Shown: positions 8,456-21,289 of the stretch, piece by piece
How the letters are laid out: the number at the start of each line of letters is the position of its first letter
Position numbering within the stretch: the first letter of the stretch is position 1
NCBI RefSeq assembly: GCF_001423615.1
Contig: NZ_LMOU01000001.1
Location: 1,105,310-1,169,309 of the forward strand
DNA length: 64,000 bases
Direction: 5' to 3'
DNA from: Microbacterium sp. Leaf159
GTDB lineage: Bacteria > Actinomycetota > Actinomycetes > Actinomycetales > Microbacteriaceae
Notes under the pieces: model-generated
Databases searched by the model: none
What the model was told of the DNA's origin: nothing
The model's input: only the letters and a program-made list of their open reading frames with translations
Program-made: the position numbers and the translations under genes

Positions 8456-9349
8456 TCAGTACCAGTTGGAGGCCTGCGAGTGACCCCAAGCGCTGCACGG
8501 CGCGCCGTACACGGAGTCGATGTAGCCCAGACCCCAGGCGATCTGGGTGGCTGCGTTGGTCTGCCAGTCGCTTCCGGCGGAGGCCATCTTGCTTCCGGGA
8601 AGCGCCTGCGGGATGCCGGTGGCTCCCCCCGATGCGTTGTACGCCTGGTAGTTCCAGCCCGACTCCTTGGTCCACAGCGAGTTGAGGCAGGAGAACTGGT
8701 CCTCGCCCCATCCGTACTTGTCGGCCATCATCTGACGAGCGGTGGCCTTCGCGCCCTCGGGGGTGTTCGCCTGCGCGAGTGCGGCAGCCTCCGCCGCCGC
8801 CTGCTCGGCAGCAGCCTGGGCCGCGTCGTCAGCCGCCTTCTTCTCCTGGGCGGCAGTGAACGATGCCTCAAGCGCGGCCGTACCGGCGATGACGTCGTCG
8901 GTGCCCGTGGAGGTCGCGACGGCGACGGAGGAGAGCAGGAGCGCGGACATGGAGTCACGATCGCCGCTCAGACGGTCGATGTCGGCCGCGAGCTCGTCGG
9001 TCGCGACCGACGACGGGTCGGCGCCGAGGTCGAGCCCCGAGGCCGCGACCTCGGCGTTGAGGGCGTCTGCCGCGGTCACGGCATCCTCTGCCAGAGCGAT
9101 AGTGATCGCCGAGTCGTCGGCGATCTTGGCCAGGGGCTCGCCGCCGGTCACGAACGAGGTCACCTCGGCGACAGCATCCGGCATCTCTGCTCCGGCGGCC
9201 GGGCCCGCCGCCATTCCGACGGTGACCGCGAGTCCGAGGACAGCGCCCGCGACCGTGCCGAAGATCATCTTGGGGCGGCGTGCGGTGACCGCGTTACGGG
9301 CGGACGCCGCCGCGTGGGCGCGCCGAAGCGCACGGGAGGTGTGAAGCAT
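8456..9349 (-). CDS. secreted lytic-transglycosylase-like protein
   Basis: 297 aa. A basic N-terminus and one hydrophobic segment (about 28-53, ending AAGPAAGAE) form a signal peptide or anchor. An Ala-rich helical region (about 170-195) links to a C-terminal domain starting near 205 with ARQMMADKYGWGEDQFSCL, WTKESGWNYQAYN, ATGIPQALPGSKM and the end SQASNWY. This is the actinobacterial resuscitation/transglycosylase-like domain; E in KESGW is the expected catalytic acid. It probably remodels peptidoglycan outside the cell. Confidence 0.88.
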   Translation of the reverse strand: MLHTSRALRRAHAAASARNAVTARRPKMIFGTVAGAVLGLAVTVGMAAGPAAGAEMPDAVAEVTSFVTGGEPLAKIADDSAITIALAEDAVTAADALNAEVAASGLDLGADPSSVATDELAADIDRLSGDRDSMSALLLSSVAVATSTGTDDVIAGTAALEASFTAAQEKKAADDAAQAAAEQAAAEAAALAQANTPEGAKATARQMMADKYGWGEDQFSCLNSLWTKESGWNYQAYNASGGATGIPQALPGSKMASAGSDWQTNAATQIAWGLGYIDSVYGAPCSAWGHSQASNWY

Positions 9350-9454
9350 GGGTTCGACTTTCGGGTCGTCGTACGCCCGTCACAGGACACTCATCGGGAG
9401 ATCGCCCCAGGCGCAAGGTAACGATTCTGCAACGGCCCGCCTGTGCGTTTCATG

Positions 9455-9496
9455 AAAAAAGGGCCCTGTACAGCCATTTACGGCTGCACAGGGCCC
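9455..9496 (-). terminator. strong intrinsic terminator of typA
   Basis: GGGCCCTGT (9461-9469), then CAGCC/GGCTG inner pairing around ATTTAC, then ACAGGGCCC (9488-9496). On the minus strand the stem is followed by TTTTTT. It lies 17 bp past the typA stop and is the most canonical Rho-independent terminator in the window. Confidence 0.92.
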
Positions 9497-9512
9497 TTCT
9501 CTTAGACGATTC

Positions 9513-11426
9513 TCAGGAGCCGGCGTCCTGACGCTTCAGGCGCGCGGTGTCGCGAGCACGCGTGTTGGCGTCGAGGTTCACCTTGCGGATGCGGACGACC
9601 TCGGGCGTGACCTCGACGCATTCGTCGTCACGCGCGAACTCGAGGCTCTCCTCGAGGGTGAGCTGGCGCGGAGGGGTCATCGACTCGAAGGTGTCGGAGC
9701 TCGCCGCACGCATGTTGGTGAGCTTCTTCTCCTTCGTGATGTTCACGTCCATGTCGTCGGCGCGCGAGTTCTCGCCGATGACCATGCCCTCGTAGACCTC
9801 CTGCGTCGGCTGCACGAAGAACGACATGCGCTCCTGCAGGGCGATCATCGCGAACGGGGTGACGACACCCTGACGGTCGGCGACGATCGATCCGTTCTGG
9901 CGGGTCGTGATCGATCCTGCCCACGGCTCGTAGCCGTGGGAGATCGCGTTGGCGATGCCGGTACCGCGCGTCGTGGTGAGGAACTCGCTGCGGAAGCCGA
10001 TGAGGCCGCGCGACGGGACGACGAACTCCATGCGCACCCAGCCGGTGCCGTGGTTCGTCATGTTCTCCATACGACCCTTGCGGCCCGCGAGCAGCTGGGT
10101 GATCGCACCGAGGTGCTCCTCCGGCGTGTCGATCGTCAGGTGCTCGAACGGCTCGTACGTCTTGCCGTCGACCTTCTTCGTGACCACCTGCGGCTTGCCG
10201 ACGGTGAGCTCGAAGCCCTCGCGACGCATGTTCTCGACGAGGATCGCCAGAGCCAGCTCGCCGCGGCCCTGCACCTCCCAGGCGTCGGGACGCCCGATGT
10301 CGACGACCTTGAGCGAGACGTTACCGATCAGCTCCTTGTCGAGACGGTCCTTGACCATACGAGCGGTGAGCTTGTGGCCCTTGACCTTGCCCATGAGCGG
10401 CGAGGTGTTCGTACCGATCGTCATCGAGATGGCGGGGTCGTCGACCGTGATCGCGGGAAGCGGACGGACATCCTCGGGGTCGGCGATGGTCTCGCCGATC
10501 GTGATGTTCTCGAAGCCTGCGATGGCGACGATGTCGCCGGGGCCTGCGGACTCAGCGGGGTAGCGCTCGAGCGCACGCGTCTTGAGCAGCTCCGTGATGC
10601 GCGCGTTCTGGTGCGTGCCGTCTGCACGGACCCAGGCGACGGTCTGACCCTTCTTCAGCGTGCCGTTGAAGACGCGCAGCAGCGCGAGGCGACCGAGGAA
10701 GGGGCTGGAGTCGAGGTTGGTGACCCAGGCCTGCAGCGGGTGCTCGTCGTCGTACGCCGGAGCCGGGACGTGCTCGAGGATCGCCTCGAAGAGCGGCTCG
10801 AGGTCGTCGTTGTCGGGCAGCGAACCGTCGGCGGGACGGTTCTGCGATGCCGCGCCGGCACGACCGGAGGCGTAGACGACCGGCACGTCGAGCAGTGCGT
10901 CGACGTCGAGGTCGGGCACGTCGTCGACGAGGTCGGATGCGAGGCCCAGGAGCAGGTCGTGGGCTTCTTCCTCGACCTCGGCGATGCGAGCGTCGGGACG
11001 GTCGGTCTTGTTGACCAGGAGGATGACGGGGAGCTTGGACTCGAGAGCCTTGCGCAGCACGAAGCGGGTCTGCGGAAGCGGGCCCTCGCTCGCGTCGACG
11101 AGCAGGACGACACCGTCGACCATGGACAGGCCGCGCTCGACCTCACCGCCGAAGTCGGCGTGGCCCGGCGTGTCGATCACGTTGATCGTGATCTCCTTGC
11201 CCTGGGCGTGCTTGCCCTTGTAGGTGATCGCCGTGTTCTTGGCGAGGATCGTGATGCCCTTCTCACGCTCCAGATCGTTGGAGTCCATCGCGCGCTCATC
11301 GACGTGGGCGTGTTCGCCGAAGGAGCCCGTCTGACGCAGCATGGCGTCGACGAGGGTGGTCTTGCCGTGGTCGACGTGCGCGACGATTGCGACGTTGCGG
11401 AGGTCAGAGCGGAGGGCGTGCGCCAT
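9513..11426 (-). CDS. typA: ribosome-associated GTPase TypA/BipA
   Basis: 637-aa translational GTPase related to EF-G and LepA, involved in ribosome assembly and stress adaptation. G1 is [10 protein letters not shown] at 16-25, the switch region is [11 protein letters not shown]3 is [12 protein letters not shown] and G4 is NKTDRP. Domain II, domain V and the BipA-specific C-terminus ([20 protein letters not shown]) follow. AGGA lies upstream of the ATG. The gene is flanked by a strong terminator and a divergent CPBP gene. Confidence 0.97.
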   Translation of the reverse strand: MAHALRSDLRNVAIVAHVDHGKTTLVDAMLRQTGSFGEHAHVDERAMDSNDLEREKGITILAKNTAITYKGKHAQGKEITINVIDTPGHADFGGEVERGLSMVDGVVLLVDASEGPLPQTRFVLRKALESKLPVILLVNKTDRPDARIAEVEEEAHDLLLGLASDLVDDVPDLDVDALLDVPVVYASGRAGAASQNRPADGSLPDNDDLEPLFEAILEHVPAPAYDDEHPLQAWVTNLDSSPFLGRLALLRVFNGTLKKGQTVAWVRADGTHQNARITELLKTRALERYPAESAGPGDIVAIAGFENITIGETIADPEDVRPLPAITVDDPAISMTIGTNTSPLMGKVKGHKLTARMVKDRLDKELIGNVSLKVVDIGRPDAWEVQGRGELALAILVENMRREGFELTVGKPQVVTKKVDGKTYEPFEHLTIDTPEEHLGAITQLLAGRKGRMENMTNHGTGWVRMEFVVPSRGLIGFRSEFLTTTRGTGIANAISHGYEPWAGSITTRQNGSIVADRQGVVTPFAMIALQERMSFFVQPTQEVYEGMVIGENSRADDMDVNITKEKKLTNMRAASSDTFESMTPPRQLTLEESLEFARDDECVEVTPEVVRIRKVNLDANTRARDTARLKRQDAGS

Positions 11427-11474
11427 GCATAAGTCCTAAAGAGTGTGGGTTTTTGTCGAGAAGCCGACGTTCCA

Positions 11475-11487
11475 GGATACCGTATCC
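11475..11487. promoter_or_regulatory. palindrome between typA and CPBP gene
   Basis: GGATAC-C-GTATCC, a perfect 6+1+6 palindrome in the 100-bp divergent gap. It lies about 50 bp upstream of typA and 27 bp upstream of TACGAT of the plus-strand gene. It could be a shared operator; no regulator is identifiable. Confidence 0.35.
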
Positions 11488-11526
11488 AGACGATTCGTTC
11501 CTGAACGGCGAAGTACGATCGTGTGC

Positions 11527-12312
11527 GTGACCGATGCCGACCGCCCCCTCGCCCCCTCTCGCAGTCGTCTGTGGTGGGAGATCGCGATCGTGCTGGCTCT
11601 CGGGCTCGGGCAGTCCGCGGTGTACGCGATCGTGCAGCTGGCCTACCGGCTCACCGACGAGACCCCTCTCGCCGATCAGACGGCCGCGCTCAATCCGTCC
11701 CGCAGCGATCGGGAGATCTTCGACCTGATCTATCAGGTCCTCTCGATCGGATTCTCGATCGTCCCGGTGCTGCTGGTCTGCTTCCTGCTCTGGCAGTCGT
11801 CGAGGCCGCACCTCGGCAGGCTCGGCCTCGACGGGACCCGCGTGGGTGCCGACATCGGACGCGGCGCACTGCTCGTCGCGGCGATCGGCATCCCGGGGAT
11901 CGGGCTCTACCTGGCCGGAAGAGCCATGGGAATCTTCGTCGCGGTCGACCCCTCGGGCCAAGGCGCCCACTGGTGGACCGTTCCGATCCTCCTTCTCGCG
12001 GCAGCCCGTGCATCGCTGCAGGAGGAGTTCGTTGTGCTGGGATATCTGTTCGCCCGCCTGAAGCAGCTCGGGTGGGGGCCGTGGACCATCATCCTGACGA
12101 CGTCGCTGCTGCGCGCGAGCTACCACCTCTACCAGGGCCCCGGCGCCTTCATCGGCAACTTCGCGATGGGCCTGCTGTTCGGCTGGCTGTTCCAGTGCAG
12201 TGGCCGGCTCATGCCGTTCCTGGTGGCGCACTTCCTGATCGACGCGACGGTTTTCGTCGGCTACCCCTGGGCCGCTGACGCGTTCCCCGCACTGTTCGGC
12301 CTTCCGGGCTGA
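11527..12312 (+). CDS. CPBP-family intramembrane protease-like protein
   Basis: 261-aa integral membrane protein with about six helices. It carries the CPBP (Rce1-like) motifs: LQEEFVVLGYLFARL with the paired glutamates, LRASYHLYQG and FLVAHFLIDA with the metal-site histidines. The Arg usual in EExxxR is replaced by Leu. The substrate is unknown. The GTG at 11527 is chosen because TACGAT (11514-11519) ends 7 nt upstream; the frame remains open to 11443, but that part would lie upstream of the promoter. Confidence 0.88.
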   Translation: MTDADRPLAPSRSRLWWEIAIVLALGLGQSAVYAIVQLAYRLTDETPLADQTAALNPSRSDREIFDLIYQVLSIGFSIVPVLLVCFLLWQSSRPHLGRLGLDGTRVGADIGRGALLVAAIGIPGIGLYLAGRAMGIFVAVDPSGQGAHWWTVPILLLAAARASLQEEFVVLGYLFARLKQLGWGPWTIILTTSLLRASYHLYQGPGAFIGNFAMGLLFGWLFQCSGRLMPFLVAHFLIDATVFVGYPWAADAFPALFGLPG

Positions 12313-12336
12313 GAGTGCCGAGCCTCACGCAGGCGT

Positions 12337-12900
12337 TCAGGCGTTGGCGATGAGGACCGACACGACGGCCCAGAGCACGATCACAGCGAGCGCGATGAGC
12401 GCGCGCGAATCCCAGGTGCGTCGGAGAGGAGCATCCGCGGTCACCGGTGCGTCCTGCCAGCGGTCCCGGATCTCGGTCAGGTCGCGAAGACCTGCCGGAG
12501 CTTTCGCCTCGTCATCACCGCTCGTGGGGCGGCGGACGGGGCGCGCACGAGCCGGCCCGCCGTAGCACGAGAGATCCGTGCCGTCATCGAGGGAGAACAC
12601 CAGCTGCCAGCGCAGGTCGATGTCGCGCACCCGACTCCAGCCGAACGACGTGCGGCGGAGCATGTTCTGCACGACGGCGCCCTGGGCGTCGACACGCACG
12701 ACCGACACGAAGGCGATCTCGTAGACCACCCAGAGCCCCAGCAGCACCCACGGAGCGAGCAGCAGCATCTGTCCCCACCCGGCGCGCACGACGGCGTCGC
12801 CCAGCAGGAAGATCGCGAGCAGTGAGCAGAGGACGAGGGAGACAGGCCCGGAGGCCGCACGGAATGTCCGTGCGGCCTCCGGTCGAGGTTCGACGCTCAC
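12337..12900 (-). CDS. PH-domain membrane protein
   Basis: 187 aa. Two adjacent helices (about 18-62) precede a bacterial PH-like segment (VVRVDAQGAVVQNMLRR, then FGWSRVRDIDLRWQLVFSL). A soluble region follows, then a final helix (about 168-186). The GTG start lies 2 bp after the stop of the fused ATPase gene, so it appears to be the last cistron of the dpp operon. Function is unknown. Confidence 0.8.
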   Translation of the reverse strand: MSVEPRPEAARTFRAASGPVSLVLCSLLAIFLLGDAVVRAGWGQMLLLAPWVLLGLWVVYEIAFVSVVRVDAQGAVVQNMLRRTSFGWSRVRDIDLRWQLVFSLDDGTDLSCYGGPARARPVRRPTSGDDEAKAPAGLRDLTEIRDRWQDAPVTADAPLRRTWDSRALIALAVIVLWAVVSVLIANA

Positions 12901-12902
12901 TC

Positions 12903-14576
12903 TCAGTGACCGCCGAGGGTGATCGATGCGCCCGGGATCGCCTTCAGCAGGCGGTCCGTGTACTCCTGCTGCGGGTTGGCGAAGATCTCGTCGACAGTGC
13001 CCTGCTCGACGATCTTGCCCTTCTCCATGACGCACACGAGATCGCTCGAGACACGGACGACCGCGAGGTCGTGCGTGATGAACAGATACGTGAGCCCGAG
13101 CTCCGACTGGAGCTCGGCCAGCAGCTGCAGCACCTGATCCTGCACCAGCACATCGAGCGCCGAGACGGCCTCGTCGAGCACGATGATATCGGGCTTGAGC
13201 GCGAGAGCACGAGCGATCGCGACTCGCTGACGCTGACCGCCCGACAGCTCATTCGGATACCGGGATGCGAGCACGCGAGGCAGCGAGACCTGGTCGAGGA
13301 GCTCCTCCACCCGCTCACGCTGCGACGCACGATCGCCGACACCGTGGATCTGCAGCGGCTCGGCGATGGTGTTGCCGATGTTGCGCAGCGGGTCGAGCGA
13401 GCCGTACGGGTCCTGGAAGACCGGCTGCATGCGCCGGCGCAACCCGAACGCCTGAGCGTTCGAGAGCTTCGACACATCCTGGCCGTCGATCTCGATGGAT
13501 CCGCTCGTCGGCTCCTCGAGCTTGAGCACCATCTTCGCGACGGTGGACTTGCCGGAGCCCGACTCGCCCACGAGCGCGAGCGTCTTGCCCCGAGGGATCT
13601 CGAACGACACATTGTCGACCGCTCGGAACGCTTCGCTGCGGAAGTTCCCCTGGCGGATCCGGTAGTCCTTCGTGAGCCCCGCGACACGCACGGTCGGCGG
13701 GATGGCGGCGAGGTCTTCGAGCGTCTCGATACCTCTGTCCTCCACCACCGCCTGGATGCGCTGCGACGCCACGCTGGGCGCTGCGGAGACCAGACGCTTC
13801 GTGTACGGATGCTGCGGATTCTCGAGGATCTCGCGGCTGGGACCCGCCTCGACGATGTTGCCGCCGTTCATCACGATGATCTTGTCCGCGCGCTCGGCCG
13901 CGAGGCCGAGGTCGTGCGTGATCAGAAGCACCGAGGTGCCCTTGTCGCGAGTGAGCGAGGCCATGTGATCGAGGATCACGCGCTGCACCGTCACGTCGAG
14001 AGCCGAGGTCGGCTCGTCGGCGATGAGCAGCTTCGGGTCGGCTGCCAGGCCCATCCCGATCAGCGCACGCTGGCGCATTCCCCCCGAGAACTGATGCGGG
14101 AACTGGTGCAGACGCTTCTCGGCGTCCGCGAGCCCTGCCTGCTGCAGCACCTCGACCGTGCGTGCCTTCGCGGCGTCGCGCCCCTGGGCGATGCCGTTCG
14201 CACGGATCGCCTCCTTCACCTGGAAGCCGATGCTCCAGACGGGGTTGAGGTTCGACATCGGGTCCTGCGGCACGAAGCCGATGTCCCGACCGCGGACGGC
14301 CTCGATCTCGCGACGGTTGAGTGTCGTGAGCTCGCGCCCCTCCAGCGTGATCGATCCTGCGGTGACCTGACCGGTACCGGGCAGCAGGTTGACGATGGCC
14401 GTGGCCGTCGTCGACTTGCCCGAGCCCGACTCGCCCACGATCGCGACCGTCTCGCCGGGCATGACGTCGAAGCTGACTCCGTGGAGCACTTCGCGCAGGC
14501 CCTCCTGCGTGCGGAACGCGACACTGAGGTCGCGGATGCTCAGCAGCGGGACCTGTTCGGTGATTCGCTCGCTCAT
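12903..14576 (-). CDS. dipeptide/oligopeptide ABC transporter, fused ATPases (DppDF-type)
   Basis: 557 aa with two complete nucleotide-binding domains. The first has Walker A GESGSGKSTTATAI and signature FSGGMRQRALIG; the second has GESGSGKSTVAKMV and LSGGQRQRVAIA. Each is followed by an LIADEPTSALD or VLDEAVSALD Walker B. The first half matches DppD/OppD and the second DppF/OppF, so one polypeptide supplies both ATPases. It overlaps the upstream permease stop by 4 bp and energises the permeases at 14573-16436. Confidence 0.95.
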   Translation of the reverse strand: MSERITEQVPLLSIRDLSVAFRTQEGLREVLHGVSFDVMPGETVAIVGESGSGKSTTATAIVNLLPGTGQVTAGSITLEGRELTTLNRREIEAVRGRDIGFVPQDPMSNLNPVWSIGFQVKEAIRANGIAQGRDAAKARTVEVLQQAGLADAEKRLHQFPHQFSGGMRQRALIGMGLAADPKLLIADEPTSALDVTVQRVILDHMASLTRDKGTSVLLITHDLGLAAERADKIIVMNGGNIVEAGPSREILENPQHPYTKRLVSAAPSVASQRIQAVVEDRGIETLEDLAAIPPTVRVAGLTKDYRIRQGNFRSEAFRAVDNVSFEIPRGKTLALVGESGSGKSTVAKMVLKLEEPTSGSIEIDGQDVSKLSNAQAFGLRRRMQPVFQDPYGSLDPLRNIGNTIAEPLQIHGVGDRASQRERVEELLDQVSLPRVLASRYPNELSGGQRQRVAIARALALKPDIIVLDEAVSALDVLVQDQVLQLLAELQSELGLTYLFITHDLAVVRVSSDLVCVMEKGKIVEQGTVDEIFANPQQEYTDRLLKAIPGASITLGGH

Positions 14577-15517
14577 CGGCGTGCCCTCGCCTTCGGGTCG
14601 AGGGCGTCTCGGATGAGCTCGCCCAGGGTGACGAACGCCAGCACCGCGAGGGTGAGTGCGATCGACGGATAGATGAGCGCCATCGGCGCGACACGCAGCG
14701 ATGCCTGCGCCTTGGCGATGTCGTTACCCCACGACATCACGTCGCTGCCGAGACCGACCCCGAGGAACGAGAGCGTCGCCTCGGCGACGATCGCCGCCGC
14801 GAGTCCGAGCGTCGACACCACGAGCAGCGGTGCGATCGCATTCGGCACGACGTGGTTCAGGAGGATCTTGAACTTCGACTGGCCCAGTGCCTGCGATGCC
14901 ATGACGAAATCGGCCTGACGGACTCTGAGCACCTCGGCGCGCACGACTCGGGCTGTCGAGGCCCAGGCGAACGCACCGATGGCGAAGGCGAGTGTCCAGA
15001 CCGATCGGGAATCGCGGAAGACGGTCATCACGACGACGGCCGCGAGGATGTACGGGATCGCGAAGAAGATGTCGCCGATGCGTGAGAGCACCGAGTCCAG
15101 CCATCCGCCGTAGAAACCCGCGAGGGCTCCCATGATCAGACCGAGGACCGACGAGATCAGCGTCGCGATCAGGCCGACGGCGAGCGAGGTCTGCGATCCC
15201 CAGACGATGCGCGCATAGATGTCGCAGCCCTGGAAGGTGAACCCGAGCGGGTGCCCGTCTGTAGGCCCTCCGTTGCTGTTCGACAGCTGGCAGTCGTCGT
15301 TCGGCGGCGTGGCCGTGAACAGCGTCGGCCACAGCGCCATCACGAGGAAGAAGAGCGCGAGCACGATCGAGAACCAGAACAGCGGACGACGACGCAGGTC
15401 GAACCACGCGTCCCGCCACAGATTGCTGGGCTTGTCCGAGATGCGGACGGCGTCGACCGCGATCGACTCCGTCTCGATCGGAGCGACGTAGTGCTTCTGA
15501 GATGTGGGATCAGGCAT
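14573..15517 (-). CDS. peptide ABC transporter permease (DppC-type)
   Basis: 314-aa inner-membrane subunit. An N-terminal cytoplasmic segment and helix (about 43-67) are followed by a periplasmic loop and the binding-protein-dependent permease core. The coupling segment ASQALGQSKFKILLNHVVPN is the EAA loop that contacts the ATPase. The gene overlaps dppB by 8 bp and the ATPase by 4 bp. Confidence 0.94.
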   Translation of the reverse strand: MPDPTSQKHYVAPIETESIAVDAVRISDKPSNLWRDAWFDLRRRPLFWFSIVLALFFLVMALWPTLFTATPPNDDCQLSNSNGGPTDGHPLGFTFQGCDIYARIVWGSQTSLAVGLIATLISSVLGLIMGALAGFYGGWLDSVLSRIGDIFFAIPYILAAVVVMTVFRDSRSVWTLAFAIGAFAWASTARVVRAEVLRVRQADFVMASQALGQSKFKILLNHVVPNAIAPLLVVSTLGLAAAIVAEATLSFLGVGLGSDVMSWGNDIAKAQASLRVAPMALIYPSIALTLAVLAFVTLGELIRDALDPKARARR

Positions 15518-16436
15518 AGCGAATCCTCGGGTCGAGCAGACCGTAGAGCAGGTCGATGAGAAGGTTCACCAACACGTACAGGATGACGAACACGGTCACG
15601 AACGAGACGACCGTCGGTCCCTCACCGCGCTGGATCGCCTGGAACAGCGTGTTTCCGACGCCGGGGACGTTGAAGATTCCCTCGGTGACGGTGGCACCCA
15701 CGAGCAGCACGCCGAAGTTCGTGGCCGAGTTGGTGATCACGGGGATCAGCGAGTTGCGCAGCACGTGCACGGGGAGCACGCGGTTGCGCGAGAGCCCCTT
15801 GCTGTACGCCGTGCGCACCCAGTCCTGGTTCAGCGTCTCGATGACGGAGCTGCGCATCAGACGCATACTCACGGCGTAGAGGCTGAAACCGAGCACGATG
15901 GCCGGCAGCCAGAGCCCGCCCCAGTCGTTGTCCGCGCCCACCGTCGGCTTGAACCACCCGAGCTGGATGGCGAGGAAGTACTGCGCGAGGAACGCCACCA
16001 CGAAGATCGGGATCGCGATCGCGACGAGCGCCACGATCAGAGAGACGTTGTCGAACAGCTTGCCCTTGCGCAGCGCCGAGATGGTGCCGATGACGATGGC
16101 GAGCACGAACTCGATGGCGATCGCCATCACCGCGAGCCGGCCGGTGACCGGAAGGGTGGCGGCGAGCACGGCCGACACGGGCCGACCGGAGTAGGTGGTG
16201 CCCAGGTCGCCCTGGAACACGCCGGTGATGTAGTACCAGTACTGCACGATGAACGGCTGGTCCAGGTGGTACTGCGCGCGCAGCTGCTCGACGACCGCCG
16301 GGTTGGGGGTCTTGTCGCCGAACAGGGCGAGGATCGGGTCGCCGGGCATGGCGAACACGAGGAAGTAAATGAGCAGGGTGGCTCCGAAGAAGACCGGGAT
16401 CACCTGCAGAAGACGTCTCAGAATGTAACCGAGCAT
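15510..16436 (-). CDS. peptide ABC transporter permease (DppB-type)
   Basis: 308-aa permease. The N-terminus MLGYILRRLLQVIPVFFG is typical of DppB/OppB. The EAA loop is in AYSKGLSRNRVLPVHVLRNS, and the C-terminus ends YGLLDPRIRYA. It is separated from the upstream binding-protein gene by a 101-bp gap containing a perfect 18-bp hairpin, which probably sets the expression ratio. Confidence 0.94.
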   Translation of the reverse strand: MLGYILRRLLQVIPVFFGATLLIYFLVFAMPGDPILALFGDKTPNPAVVEQLRAQYHLDQPFIVQYWYYITGVFQGDLGTTYSGRPVSAVLAATLPVTGRLAVMAIAIEFVLAIVIGTISALRKGKLFDNVSLIVALVAIAIPIFVVAFLAQYFLAIQLGWFKPTVGADNDWGGLWLPAIVLGFSLYAVSMRLMRSSVIETLNQDWVRTAYSKGLSRNRVLPVHVLRNSLIPVITNSATNFGVLLVGATVTEGIFNVPGVGNTLFQAIQRGEGPTVVSFVTVFVILYVLVNLLIDLLYGLLDPRIRYA

Positions 16437-16481
16437 CCGCCTGTCCCTTCTTGAGGGGAAAGAAAGCTACGTGAACACAAG

Positions 16482-16521
16482 CCTGTGAGGCGGTGACGAA
16501 TAATCGTCACCGCCTCACAGG
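16482..16521 (-). other. perfect intra-operon hairpin between binding protein and permease genes
   Basis: Arms of 18 bp (16482-16499 and 16504-16521, beginning CCTGTGAGGCGG) flank a 4-nt loop. No T-run follows on either strand. Hairpins in this position in binding-protein operons commonly protect the upstream mRNA or partly terminate transcription, giving excess binding protein. Confidence 0.85.
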
Positions 16522-16537
16522 TGAAGTGCCGTCAGAC

Positions 16538-18172
16538 TTACTCGCCGGCCTTCGTGATCTCGTAGTAGAGCGGAACCGAGTTCCAGCCGAACGTGACGTT
16601 GTCGACGTTCTCGCTGAAGCCACCGGTCACGTTCGAGTACCACAGCGGGATCGCGGGCAGGTCCTTGAACAGGACCTCCTGCGCCTTGGTGAAGTCCTCG
16701 ATCTGAGCGTCGGCGTCGGGGTTGCTGATACCGGCCGAGATGAGGTCGTCGAACTCGGGGTTCGTGTAGTCACCGTCGTTGGAACCAGCGCCCGTTGCGT
16801 AGAGCGGTCCGAGGAAGTTGTACAGACCCGGGTAGTCGGCCTGCCAGCCCGAGCGCGCAGCCGTGGTGATGCTGCGGTCGTTGATCTTCGTGCGAAGGTC
16901 CTGGAAGGTCGGGTACGGGTCGCCCGATGCCTCGATGCCGAGCGTGTTCTTGATGCTGTTGCTCACTGCGTCGACCCAGGCGTCGTGCCCGCCGTCGGAG
17001 TTGTAAGCGATCTTGAACTCGCCGTCCCACGGGGCGATGGCGTCGGCCTCGGCCCACAGCTTCTTCGCCTCGTCGGGGTTGTACTCGAGGACCTCGCTGC
17101 CGGGGACCGAGTCAGACCAGCCGTCGATGACGGGAGAGGTGAAGTCCGATGCCGGGGTGCGGGTGCCCGAGAAGATCGTCTCGGTGATCTCCTCGCGGTT
17201 GATCGCCATCGACAGCGCCTGGCGACGCAGCTGGCCCTCTTCGCCGCTGAAGTGCGGGAGGAACTGGCCGATGGTGAACGACTGGAACACGGCCGAGGGC
17301 TGGTTCACGGCGCGCTCGCCGAGCTCGTCGGTGAAGACCGGGAGCGAGTTCGTCGGAATCGCGTCGATGACGTCGACCTCGTTCGACAGCAGGTCGGCGT
17401 ACGCCGCTTCCTGCGTGGCGTAGAACTTGATCGTCAGACCGCCGTTGGCTGCCTTGCGGCCACCGTCGTAGTCGTCGTTGCGGACGAGGTCGATCTGCAC
17501 GTCGTGCTGCCACGCGTCGTCGCCGTCGATCATGTACGGGCCGTTGCCGACCGGGTTCTGCCCGAAGGCTTCCATGTCCTCGAACGCGACGTCGGGGAGC
17601 GGGTAGAAGGCCGAGTAGCCGAGACGCAGAGCGAAGTCGGAGGCCGGCTTGTTCAGCGCGATCGTGAAGGTGTAGTCATCGACCTGCTCGAGGCCGGTGA
17701 GCTCCGAGTCCACGTCATAGCTGAATCCCTCGATGTCCTCGAAGAAGTAGCTGGACAGATGGCCGTTGGAGAGCTTGGCGCCCTCGTTCCACGCCTTGAT
17801 GAAGTTGTCGGCGGTGACCTCTTCACCGTCGGTGAAGGTCAGGCCTTCCTTGATCTTGACCGTGAGGTGCTGCGGGTCCTCGGTGGTGATCTCCTCAGCC
17901 ACATCGTTGACCGGCTTGCCGTCGGCGTCGTAGTAGATCAGACCGGCGAAGATCTCGTCGAGGATCTTTCCGCCACCCACCTCGTTGGTGTTGGTCGGGA
18001 TCAGCGGGTTCTCCGGCTCGGAGCCGTTCGTGGTGATGATGGCATCTGCGTCGACGTTCGCGCCGGAGCCGCCGTCGCCTTCGTTGCCTCCACCGCTCGC
18101 GCAGCCCGCGAGCGCCAGGGCGCCGATCGCGAACAGCGCGGTGCCCGCAAGGGCGATCTTGTTGCGCTTCAC
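16538..18172 (-). CDS. peptide ABC transporter substrate-binding lipoprotein
   Basis: 544 aa, solute-binding family 5. The signal peptide ends in the lipobox LAGC (Cys24), followed by a Gly/Ser linker. The mature part has NPLIPTNTNEVGGGKILDEI and IKEGLTFTDGEEVTADNFIKA, the family hallmark. Lipid anchoring outside the membrane and oligopeptide binding are inferred from family. GTG start with AGGAGG about 8 nt upstream. First gene of the fused-ATPase operon. Confidence 0.94.
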   Translation of the reverse strand: MKRNKIALAGTALFAIGALALAGCASGGGNEGDGGSGANVDADAIITTNGSEPENPLIPTNTNEVGGGKILDEIFAGLIYYDADGKPVNDVAEEITTEDPQHLTVKIKEGLTFTDGEEVTADNFIKAWNEGAKLSNGHLSSYFFEDIEGFSYDVDSELTGLEQVDDYTFTIALNKPASDFALRLGYSAFYPLPDVAFEDMEAFGQNPVGNGPYMIDGDDAWQHDVQIDLVRNDDYDGGRKAANGGLTIKFYATQEAAYADLLSNEVDVIDAIPTNSLPVFTDELGERAVNQPSAVFQSFTIGQFLPHFSGEEGQLRRQALSMAINREEITETIFSGTRTPASDFTSPVIDGWSDSVPGSEVLEYNPDEAKKLWAEADAIAPWDGEFKIAYNSDGGHDAWVDAVSNSIKNTLGIEASGDPYPTFQDLRTKINDRSITTAARSGWQADYPGLYNFLGPLYATGAGSNDGDYTNPEFDDLISAGISNPDADAQIEDFTKAQEVLFKDLPAIPLWYSNVTGGFSENVDNVTFGWNSVPLYYEITKAGE

Positions 18173-18346
18173 TTGTGTCCTCCTGTGGACGGGAATTCAT
18201 CAGACTGCGCGCTCACAATCGAGCACGTAGGGATAGTTGACTGTAACCCGCGTTTCAGGCGGCATCGCACTCGGCTAATGAACCGTTACTGAGTGGTGAT
18301 CATCCGTAATCTCGCGGAAACATGCGGAAATGCACGGAAACGAGAA

Positions 18347-18378
18347 GCGGCGTCGCATCCGGGAGGACACGACGCCGC
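18347..18378 (-). terminator. terminator of the gcv operon
   Basis: GCGGCGTCG (18347-18355) and CGACGCCGC (18370-18378) form a perfect 9-bp stem with a 14-nt loop. The minus-strand tail is TTCTCGTTTCC. It starts 19 bp after the gcvP stop. Confidence 0.78.
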
Positions 18379-18396
18379 ATCAGGGCGATCATCCGA

Positions 18397-21282
<2,886 letters not shown>

Positions 21283-21289
21283 TGCTCGA

